Assembly (NCBI RefSeq): GCF_002161285.1 | Contig: NZ_NFHH01000007.1 | Coordinates: forward strand, 109,252 to 173,251 | DNA from: Blautia sp. An81 | Lineage (GTDB): Bacteria > Bacillota > Clostridia > Lachnospirales > Lachnospiraceae | Direction of reading: 5' to 3' | Length of the DNA: 64,000 nt | Shown: piece by piece, positions 57,440-64,000 of the stretch | Position numbering within the stretch: position 1 is the stretch's first letter | Layout of the letters: every line of letters starts with the position of its first letter | Position numbers and translations under genes: made by a program | The notes under the pieces: model-generated | What the model saw: only the letters and a program-made list of their open reading frames with translations | What the model was told of the DNA's origin: nothing | Databases searched by the model: none

Positions 57440-58125
57440 TCAGCTCTTAATAGCACTGTCTACCTGCCCCTGGATAAAGTATTTCTGCAGACACAGATAT
57501 ACAATGATCAAAGGCATCATTCCGATAACTGCCGTAGCAGCCGCAGCTCCGTAATCATTTGACACTGCTGAGAAGAATGTCTTGATTACAAGAGTAATGG
57601 TTCTCATAGAAGTCTGCTGCAGGAAATAGTAGGCATAAGTATATTCATTCCATACACTGACTCCCTGAAGAATAATTACAGTTACAGTAACTGTTTTCAG
57701 CTGGGGCAGGATAACCTTGAAGAAAATCTGAAGGTTGCTGGCCCCGTCTATGGCTGCCGCTTCATCCAATGCTACTGGTATAGAGGATATAAAATTAGTA
57801 TACAAAAAGATAACCAGGGGCAGTCCGAAAGCGCTCAGCACCAATACCATACCCCAATAAGTAGAGGTAGCATGTATATTGGACATTGTAGAATATACGC
57901 CGACCAATATGGTAAGAGGGGTGATCATCATTACAGACATGATCAGACTGCGGACAATCTCATTCAGCTTTGACTGGTTCCTGGCCAGTGCATAAGATGC
58001 CATGCAGCCCAGAACAATTATTTCCACCAGTCCTTTGCCCGAAAAGGCATCTTTTCATTCATCTCGTCTATTTCTGTAAAATTTCCCTGCTGTTTATTTT
58101 TTCCTGGTAATTTCAGTCTGCTCAT
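57440..58125 (-). pseudogene. ABC transporter permease (MalG type), internally deleted
   Basis: The gene appears broken. Its 5' end is intact: an ATG at 58123-58125 overlaps the upstream permease stop (TAATG) and encodes MSRLKLPGKNKQQGNF... for 35 codons before a TAA at 58018-58020. The remaining permease sequence resumes in another frame at about 58027 (VLGCMASYALARN) and runs to 57440, including the EAA loop DEAAAIDGASNLQIFFKVILP. The first transmembrane helix, the extracellular loop and the start of the second helix are missing, roughly 60-80 codons. A GTG at 58025-58027 could start a 195-residue fragment, but no ribosome binding site precedes it. It could be an assembly or strain-specific deletion. 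Confidence 0.8.
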
Positions 58126-58997
58126 TATACTTCTACCTCCTTCCTGCGGAAATATCCGTTAACGATCATGGATATGATCATGATCATAACGAAGGAAAAT
58201 ACACCAATAGCCGCTGCGTAGCCAGCACGTTCCGCATCAAAATACCGGTTGGCAATGTAAGTAGCCAGAGAGTGTGTCTTTCTGGCCGGACCTCCGTCGG
58301 TCAGGGCTATAATTACATCGTAAAGTTTCAATCCGCCGATCAGATTGTAGATTACAGATGAAGAAAGAGCCGGTACCAGAAGCGGTAAGATTATATACCG
58401 GAATCTTTCCCATGCATTTGCACCGTCTACAGTAGCCGCCTCAATATAAGACTGGGATACACCCTGGATTCCTGCCAGATAGATTACCATACTGACACCT
58501 ACAAACTGCCAGGTATTAATGAATACGATCACAGCGATAGCAGAGGTTCCATTTCCCAGCCAGTCGTATCCGGAAAGGCCTAAAAATCCCAGAATATCGT
58601 TTACTACGCCGCCATTGAACTGGAAGAAGAAGTACATAATATATCCCATTACAAGACCAGACACCATAGCTGGCATGTAGATTACAGTTCTTATAATTCC
58701 TCTTCCCTTGAATTTCGTATTCAGGAACAGAGCCAGGGTCAGACCGATCACCTGCTGCAGGATCGTACATCCGAAGCCGTAGATCAAGGTATTTCTCAGA
58801 GAGGAAATGAATATCTCATCCTTGAACATGGCCACATAGTTTTGTATCCCGATAAATTCTTTATTCACAGAATATCCGTTCCAGTTAAAAAAAGACAGAT
58901 AAATAGCGTTGCATAGAGGATATGCAATAAATGCCAGCATAAGTACCACCGCCGGAAGATAAAACCAGTTTAATTTTTTCTTTCTTTTTTCAGTCAT
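58125..58997 (-). CDS. ABC transporter permease (MalF type), alpha-galactoside locus
   Basis: A 290-residue permease with six predicted transmembrane segments and the EAA loop IEAATVDGANAWERFRYIILP. The ATG at 58995-58997 follows TAGGAG; the ATG six codons upstream lacks a site. Its stop overlaps the start of the damaged MalG-type gene, so the two were originally coupled. With the partner broken, transport would require a permease from another locus. Confidence 0.92.
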   Translation of the reverse strand: MTEKRKKKLNWFYLPAVVLMLAFIAYPLCNAIYLSFFNWNGYSVNKEFIGIQNYVAMFKDEIFISSLRNTLIYGFGCTILQQVIGLTLALFLNTKFKGRGIIRTVIYMPAMVSGLVMGYIMYFFFQFNGGVVNDILGFLGLSGYDWLGNGTSAIAVIVFINTWQFVGVSMVIYLAGIQGVSQSYIEAATVDGANAWERFRYIILPLLVPALSSSVIYNLIGGLKLYDVIIALTDGGPARKTHSLATYIANRYFDAERAGYAAAIGVFSFVMIMIISMIVNGYFRRKEVEV

Positions 58998-59020
58998 AAT
59001 CGCTCCTATCAACATAGAAA

Positions 59021-59069
59021 CAGGCTCTGAGTCCGAATCCTAAGCCTTGTATCCGGACCCAAAGCCTGC
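59021..59069 (-). terminator. Attenuating hairpin between binding protein and permease
   Basis: 15-bp stem with mismatches, caggct(t)tg(g)gtccg/cggac(t)ca(g)agcctg as minus-strand RNA (arms 59054-59068 and 59021-59035), followed only by TTTC. It is probably a processing or partial-termination site. Confidence 0.6.
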
Positions 59070-59104
59070 TTAAGAACTATATTGCCGTTTTACCAGACTT
59101 ATGT

Positions 59105-60433
59105 TTAGTTGCCCATTAAGTCATTATAATTATCTGCTACAGCCGTCACTGCCGCATCCATGCTGCCCTCTGGATCACCATCGGCCAAAAGGGTGGCCAC
59201 TGCGTCAGCCATAACGCTCCACATACCACTTGGCAGATACTCTCTGTCAAAGAAGTTGTCATAGCACAGGTCTCCCTCAAACTGAGTCTGAGCTTCACTA
59301 TATGCATTAGCTGTATAAGCTGCCTGGTCTGTTGACTCCAGCTCGATAGTTGACAGAGCAGGAATACCACCGTCAATACGGGTAATCTGAACTGCTATCT
59401 CAGGCTGTGCCAGGTACTCCAGGAGCTGCTTGCATTCATCTTCATATTTTGTATCTTTCCAGATTCCGAAGCAGCTGAAGTTTCCTTCTCCAATGCCGAA
59501 GTAAGATGCGCCATCATCACTGCTGGCAGGAACCGGCAGGATTCCGATATTTGCGCTTTCGTTATATGCCAGTACAGAAGGAATCATCTCTGTAGAATAA
59601 AGTGAAAATGCTCCTTCTCCATTAGCCATAGCCTGGCATACATCGTCCTTCTGGCAGCTTACATAATCTTCATTCAAAAATCCAGCATTATACCAGTCAG
59701 CAATCATCTGGAAGCCTTCTGTTCCATTTGCTTCCCAGTCAAAGCTTCCGTCTTTCAGCGCATCTGCCTGATTTGAAGCAACGTCTTCATTAGAATATAA
59801 TGTTGGCCAGATACATTCTAAGGAATAGGAATCATATCCGTCACCAAGGCACATCTCGATAGGCGCTGCGTCTGTATTGTCAAGAACAGACTGGCATGCT
59901 GCTGCAAAGTCATCCCAGGTTCTGATCTGGGTAGCATCTACGCCAGCCTGAGTAAGTACATCTTTGTTATACATAATAGCTACTACAGCCTGAGTAATAG
60001 GCAGAATAAACAGCTCTCCGTTATCATTTGTAATAACTTCTTTCAAACCTGGATCAATATTGCTTACCCATTCCTGATCGCTAAGATCCATCATATATTC
60101 ACTGTAACGGATCAGACTCCATCCATGGGTAACCCACATATCTGGAAGATCCCCGGAGGACATACGAGTTTTCATAGCAGACTCATAATCATCGCCTCCA
60201 TTATAAATGGTTACATCAATGCCGGTCTCCTCTGAAAAATCATTGATGATATCCTCAAACACGGAAAAATCGTCTGTAGTCAGGTTATAAGCGATCTCCA
60301 ATCCGCCGCTTCCTGATGATCCGGAACCAGATCCGCCTTCATCAGAACCTCCGCCGGAACCACATGCTGCCAGAGAAACGCACATAGCCGTACACATTAA
60401 TGCACTGATTGCTTTTAAATATTTTTTTTGCAT
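59105..60433 (-). CDS. Sugar-binding lipoprotein, alpha-galactoside locus
   Basis: A 442-residue family 1 solute-binding protein. The start ATG (60431-60433) follows AAAGGAGA; a longer frame to 60451 would overlap that site. Lipobox LAAC (Cys at about residue 24), then a Gly/Ser linker and the binding domain. First gene of the operon with permeases, the YesL-like protein, GH36 and GH27, so raffinose-type sugars are the likely ligand by context. It diverges from the AraC regulator. Confidence 0.92.
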   Translation of the reverse strand: MQKKYLKAISALMCTAMCVSLAACGSGGGSDEGGSGSGSSGSGGLEIAYNLTTDDFSVFEDIINDFSEETGIDVTIYNGGDDYESAMKTRMSSGDLPDMWVTHGWSLIRYSEYMMDLSDQEWVSNIDPGLKEVITNDNGELFILPITQAVVAIMYNKDVLTQAGVDATQIRTWDDFAAACQSVLDNTDAAPIEMCLGDGYDSYSLECIWPTLYSNEDVASNQADALKDGSFDWEANGTEGFQMIADWYNAGFLNEDYVSCQKDDVCQAMANGEGAFSLYSTEMIPSVLAYNESANIGILPVPASSDDGASYFGIGEGNFSCFGIWKDTKYEDECKQLLEYLAQPEIAVQITRIDGGIPALSTIELESTDQAAYTANAYSEAQTQFEGDLCYDNFFDREYLPSGMWSVMADAVATLLADGDPEGSMDAAVTAVADNYNDLMGN

Positions 60434-60531
60434 ATTGTATCTCCTTTCCAAAACCTTTAATATATCTGTACAATCTGCACATGTCTAAAACACTTCTCCT
60501 GCGCGCACCGGAAGTCTTTTATTCATTAGGT

Positions 60532-60548
60532 ACAAGTTTTTCACTTGT
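60532..60548. promoter_or_regulatory. Inverted repeat acaagt-n5-acttgt
   Basis: 17-bp dyad in the region between the AraC regulator and the binding-protein gene, 14 bp from the AraC -35. Candidate regulator-binding site, or a hairpin in the leader of the transporter mRNA. Confidence 0.4.
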
Positions 60549-60561
60549 TTTCCTCTGTTAT

Positions 60562-60591
60562 TTGACATTATAACAAATACTATCGTATAAT
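60562..60591 (+). promoter_or_regulatory. Promoter of the AraC regulator, overlapping the divergent transporter promoter
   Basis: Plus-strand TTGACA (60562-60567), 18-bp spacer, TATAAT (60586-60591). On the opposite strand a TATAAT (60567-60572), lacking a good -35, is the likely -10 of the transporter operon, so the two promoters overlap. Confidence 0.75.
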
Positions 60592-60645
60592 AATTCCTAA
60601 TTAAGTCGAAATAACACACAATTATTGCAAGGGAGATATGGCAAA

Positions 60646-61464
60646 ATGTTCTATGAGAGTAAAGAAAGTTCTTTTTTTATCGTAAATGAAACGAATCCGC
60701 TGCAATATCCGCTTCACGTTCATCCATATATTGAAGTAGTACATGCTGTTAAGGGAATAACAGAAATGCAGATAGGAACAGAAAAGTATCGGATAGAAAC
60801 TGGCGAAATTGCTGTGGTCTTTCCTAATATCCCTCATGACTATCATACTCCGTCCACCATTGGGAATACCCAGCTTCATATTATGAATTGTTATGTAGAT
60901 CTGCTGCCCATGCTAAAAACTCAGTTGTTAGGGAAATATCCTAAGAATCCTGTTCTTCACAAGTCTCAGATCCATGAGGATGTGCTGTATGCAGAACACC
61001 GGCTTTTTGAGGCGTCACATTATGGCACTTCCCACACCCCCCCCCCCGAACTCGTTAGCAGTCTAGTTACATTGCTGCTAATTCGTGTCTTCCCTTACCT
61101 TTCTCTGGCAGATTATCAGGAGTATATGCCCCAAGATCTGACCAGTGATATCCTTGCCTACATTTCTCAGCACTTTACAGAAGATATTTCTCTTGCCAGC
61201 GTTGCAGCAGCCTTTGGTATAGGAAAATATGCGGTTTCCCGGATTTTTTCCAATGTGCTGAAAGTCAGCTTTCTTCATTATATTAATTCTCTCAGAATTG
61301 ATTACGCTGTATATCTGCTGATCAATACTGACTTAAATATCACCAATATAGCAATGGAGTGCGGGTATCACAGCCAGCAAACCTTTAACAGAATCTTCAA
61401 AGAGCTGTATTCCTGCACTCCAAAAGAATATAGAAAAAAATATTTTGAGACGCCGCTCTATTAA
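60646..61464 (+). CDS. AraC-family transcriptional regulator with poly-C tract
   Basis: A 272-residue regulator with an N-terminal cupin sensor (about 1-120, LHVHPYIEVVHAVKGI...FPNIPHDYHTP) and two C-terminal AraC helix-turn-helix motifs (SLASVAAAFGIGKYAVSRIF; NITNIAMECGYHSQQTFNRIF). The ATG at 60646 follows AAGGGAG. It probably senses an alpha-galactoside and activates the divergent transporter/GH operon. Between the two domains an uninterrupted run of 11 C (61037-61047, coding TPPP) keeps the frame open; a gain or loss of one C would remove the DNA-binding domain. Its stop overlaps the convergent MATE gene stop. Confidence 0.9.
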   Translation: MFYESKESSFFIVNETNPLQYPLHVHPYIEVVHAVKGITEMQIGTEKYRIETGEIAVVFPNIPHDYHTPSTIGNTQLHIMNCYVDLLPMLKTQLLGKYPKNPVLHKSQIHEDVLYAEHRLFEASHYGTSHTPPPELVSSLVTLLLIRVFPYLSLADYQEYMPQDLTSDILAYISQHFTEDISLASVAAAFGIGKYAVSRIFSNVLKVSFLHYINSLRIDYAVYLLINTDLNITNIAMECGYHSQQTFNRIFKELYSCTPKEYRKKYFETPLY

Positions 61465-62831
61465 TCCTCCTCTAAAGGATCAATTTCTTTTCGGTAAATA
61501 TACCTTCTGAACCCCAGGCTGAGAATCAGAGAAAAAATTTCCGCAAAGGGAAATGCCCACCACACGGCATCCAGTCCGCCTATTTTTGACAGGATATACC
61601 CTGCCGGGAGCAGTACACAAAGCTGTCTCACCAGAGACATCCACAGACTGAGCATGCCATGGGACAAGGCCTGGAACAGAGAAGAGGATACGATATTAAA
61701 TCCTGCAAACACAAAGCTCAGGCTGATAAGCCGCAGAGCGATAGTTCCTATTTGAACCATATTTTCCGAAGCATTAAAGATTGCCAGAAGCTGGGCCGGA
61801 AACAGCTGGAATACAACAATGCCCAGCAGCATGATCCCTGTAGCATAACAGGAGGCAAGAAATACTGTTCTTTTAATCCTCTCTTTCTTCTTTGCTCCGT
61901 AATTAAAAGCCACGATGGGCACCATGCCGTTATTCAAGCCAAAGACTGGCATAAATACAAAGCTCTGGAGCTTAAAGTAAACACCGAATACAGCTGTAGC
62001 CGTAGAAGAAAAGGCGATCAAAATCTTATTCATACCAAAAGTCATCACTGAACTGATGGAAGACATAACTATAGACGGCACACCCACTGCATAGATGCTC
62101 CGGATGATCTGTTTTGAAACGCGGAATCCCCGGAAGGTAAGATGAAGCTCCCGGTTTTTCTTTCTGTTTACTACAAGTGCTACAATGCTTGCAATAATCT
62201 GTCCCAGAACTGTAGCCAGGGCGGCTCCTGCCACCTCCATTCTGGGAAATCCAAACAGGCCAAAGATCATAATAGGATCCATAATGATATTAATGATCGC
62301 TCCCAGCATCTGGGTCCACATAGTGTAGATTGTTTTTCCTGTAGATTGCAGCAGTCTTTCTAAAGTAATCTGAAAGAACATTCCGAAAGACATGATCGTA
62401 CAAATGCGGAGATAGTCCGTGCCGTAAGCTATGATCTGTGGATCTGCAGTCTGAACCTCCATGAAAAATCCGCTGCCCAGAAGCCCTGCCACAGCGAAAA
62501 CCACATAGCTTAAAAAAGCCAGCAATAGTCCATGATTGGCAGTTTTATTGGCCCTGTCATACTCCTTTTCTCCCAGACTTCTGGACAAAAGGGCGTTAAT
62601 ACCTACACCAGTTCCCACTCCCACAGAAATCATAAGATTCTGGATAGGAAAGGCCAGAGAAACTGCTGTCAGAGCATTTTCATTTAATTGAGCAACAAAC
62701 ATACTGTCTACGATATTATATAGAGCCTGTACCAGCATAGATATCATCATCGGCACAGACATGGTGATCAGAAGCCGGTTTACCGGCATGACACCCATCT
62801 TATTTTCTTCTTGTTTTTCCTGCGCTTCCAT
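61461..62831 (-). CDS. MATE-family efflux transporter
   Basis: A 456-residue multidrug and toxin extrusion transporter with twelve predicted transmembrane segments in two homologous halves. Typical segments are SVPMMISMLVQALYNIVDSMFVAQL, GVGTGVGINALLSRSLG and ALATVLGQIIASIVAL. It would export cationic compounds using a Na+ or H+ gradient. AAGGAGGA lies 13-14 bp before the ATG. It is probably co-transcribed with the exonuclease gene upstream (32-bp gap). Substrate is unknown. It converges on the AraC gene with overlapping stop codons and no terminator visible. Confidence 0.93.
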   Translation of the reverse strand: MEAQEKQEENKMGVMPVNRLLITMSVPMMISMLVQALYNIVDSMFVAQLNENALTAVSLAFPIQNLMISVGVGTGVGINALLSRSLGEKEYDRANKTANHGLLLAFLSYVVFAVAGLLGSGFFMEVQTADPQIIAYGTDYLRICTIMSFGMFFQITLERLLQSTGKTIYTMWTQMLGAIINIIMDPIMIFGLFGFPRMEVAGAALATVLGQIIASIVALVVNRKKNRELHLTFRGFRVSKQIIRSIYAVGVPSIVMSSISSVMTFGMNKILIAFSSTATAVFGVYFKLQSFVFMPVFGLNNGMVPIVAFNYGAKKKERIKRTVFLASCYATGIMLLGIVVFQLFPAQLLAIFNASENMVQIGTIALRLISLSFVFAGFNIVSSSLFQALSHGMLSLWMSLVRQLCVLLPAGYILSKIGGLDAVWWAFPFAEIFSLILSLGFRRYIYRKEIDPLEED

Positions 62832-62863
62832 AAAAGCCTGATAATCCTCCTTCGTAAATTCTA

Positions 62864-63817
62864 TTATTTTTCCTGATGTCTTCGCTGACGGCGTTTTTTT
62901 CTGAGCGTATCTCTCTTCTCTCTGATATGCTCAGCTTCCTCCTGCTCAATTTTCTTCAGTGTTTTTACCACATAATACTTTCCTTCATCCGTCTTCTTCA
63001 GTCTTGCCTTCCCCTTGAAATAGCCGTGTTCCGGGCAGAAAGCCAGACACATATGAGCCTTTGTATTCACGGAAAACCAGCGTATCTTCTTCTTTGCCGT
63101 CTTGCCGCAGATAAAACATCTGGTCCTGGTAACATCCCGGTCTTTCATAGCCTCTTCCTTGGAAGGAAATTCTCTGGATATAAATTTGGAATATTCCGGG
63201 AATACCGTATAAATCTGGTCTCGTCTTCCTTTGGGATTCTGATAGCAGTCGATAGAATAGTACTTTTGGGCTTCTCCCTCAGGTATATCCCTAAAAATCT
63301 CAGCTGTGTAATATGCGTCGTTCAGGGCTCTGTGAAACTGCCCGTCTTTTTTCATATCCAGATAATCGATAGCACTTTCCAGAGATCTGGCCGTACGCTG
63401 CCCCTCATATACCAGACCGAAAAGTTTCTGTATATCATAATAAAAAATCGGCCCCTTAAGCAAGTTCAGCATATGATAGTACTTCATGTTTCTCTGAAGT
63501 TCCACCAGATCTGTGGAACCCCATGTGCAGAACTTTGCTTTGGGACCGCACCATTTCATAAAATTTTTTACCGCCTCCGTAAAAGGGAGCCCCTGTTCCA
63601 GGTCTGAGCCTTTAATATCCAGGATTTCCTTAGTACGATAATGCAGTTTTTTATAGACAACCGGTTTTATTACCTGATGAAAAGAATCTACATAATTCCG
63701 ATTCTCATCTAATTTTAAAGCTCCTATCTCTATGATCTCAAAGGGAAGCCTTTTGTTCTCTCTTTCTTTTCCATAGGGGCATTGATTCCACTCTAAGTCA
63801 AACACAATGTAATTCAT
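62864..63817 (-). CDS. DEDDh-type 3'-5' exonuclease with C-terminal zinc-finger-like region
   Basis: A 317-residue protein with an RNase T/DnaQ-like exonuclease domain (1-180): D7 and E9 (FDLEWN), D103, H162 and D167 (FHRALNDAYYTAEIF), a complete DEDDh set. It resembles KapD/ERI-1-like nucleases. After it come a Cys/His cluster (CFICGKTAKKK...CLAFCPEHGYF) that could bind zinc and a strongly basic tail (EKRDTLRKKRRQRRHQEK), suggesting an RNA- or DNA-binding role. CGGAGG precedes the ATG. Substrate is unknown. Confidence 0.88.
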   Translation of the reverse strand: MNYIVFDLEWNQCPYGKERENKRLPFEIIEIGALKLDENRNYVDSFHQVIKPVVYKKLHYRTKEILDIKGSDLEQGLPFTEAVKNFMKWCGPKAKFCTWGSTDLVELQRNMKYYHMLNLLKGPIFYYDIQKLFGLVYEGQRTARSLESAIDYLDMKKDGQFHRALNDAYYTAEIFRDIPEGEAQKYYSIDCYQNPKGRRDQIYTVFPEYSKFISREFPSKEEAMKDRDVTRTRCFICGKTAKKKIRWFSVNTKAHMCLAFCPEHGYFKGKARLKKTDEGKYYVVKTLKKIEQEEAEHIREKRDTLRKKRRQRRHQEK

Positions 63818-63835
63818 TGCAAAACCTCCGAAGAC

Positions 63836-63864
63836 ATTCTAGCAAAATATAATATGTAAGTCAA
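63836..63864 (-). promoter_or_regulatory. Promoter of the exonuclease/MATE operon
   Basis: TTGACT (63859-63864), 17-bp spacer, TAGAAT (63836-63841) on the minus strand, about 18 bp before the start codon. Confidence 0.78.
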
Positions 63865-64000
63865 TCCAACTCCCCCTTCCCCAGTTTTGAAAGGTAAAAA
63901 TATATCTGCCTGCTTTAGGATGGAGAGTTTTCTAAAAAAACGGGTTATCTACATTCTCCGGCTTTTCCATTGGTTTTATCCACTTCCATTGGAAAGACCT

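Noticed and set aside
63944..63985. Two DnaA-box-like sequences (ttatctaca, ttatccact) near the right edge, with repeated ttccattgg
   Set aside because: Both deviate from the consensus box, only two are seen, and no dnaA, dnaN or other origin genes are near.

Overview
The window reads as a chromosomal segment of a low-to-mid GC Firmicute of the class Clostridia, most likely family Lachnospiraceae (Blautia/Ruminococcus-like). Indications are the clostridial translation and RNA polymerase proteins with acidic RpoB/RpoC tails, consensus housekeeping promoters with 17-18 bp spacers, a T-box leader on ileS, an L10 leader, YesM/YesN-type sugar regulation and many carbohydrate ABC transporters. Genus assignment is inference. 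No rRNA, tRNA, insertion sequence, prophage or CRISPR array was seen.

1-23.6 kb (nearly all minus strand) is the rplJL / rpoBC / str region, interrupted twice. Reading in the direction of transcription: DUF1002 exported protein, rplJ-rplL behind an L10 leader, then cstA as a separate transcription unit, then rpoB-rpoC from their own consensus promoter, then an 8 kb sugar block (yesN-like regulator, yesM-like kinase, sensor-type binding protein, binding protein and two permeases), then rpsL-rpsG-fusA-tuf. tuf runs off the left edge.

23.7-38.9 kb holds a ROK repressor, ksgA, a 915-residue TPR/acidic/AAA-like protein, queT behind a pseudoknot leader resembling a preQ1-type riboswitch, a three-gene envelope operon (von Willebrand factor A plus binding-protein lipoprotein, XpaC-like protein, membrane-anchored binding-protein-like protein), glgP, and ileS with its T-box.

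39.4-41.7 kb is an A+T-rich accessory module: an Lgt-like/zinc-ribbon fusion, a zinc-ribbon membrane protein and a divergent XRE regulator preceded by three evenly spaced 11-bp repeats.

41.8-50.5 kb is a sialic acid (nan) locus. A minus-strand ABC transporter with a D-2-hydroxyacid dehydrogenase diverges from plus-strand nanE, nanA, nanK, an RpiR regulator and an esterase. Imported N-acetylneuraminate would be cleaved by NanA, its ManNAc phosphorylated by NanK and epimerised by NanE to GlcNAc-6-P. No sialidase is in the window.

50.6-53.3 kb carries dacF, a metallo-beta-lactamase-fold protein and a glyoxalase-family protein. 53.3-61.5 kb is an alpha-galactoside locus: binding protein, permease, a second permease that looks broken by an internal deletion, a YesL-like protein, GH36 and GH27 enzymes, and a divergent AraC regulator whose gene contains an 11-C homopolymer. 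The window ends with a MATE transporter and a DEDDh exonuclease.
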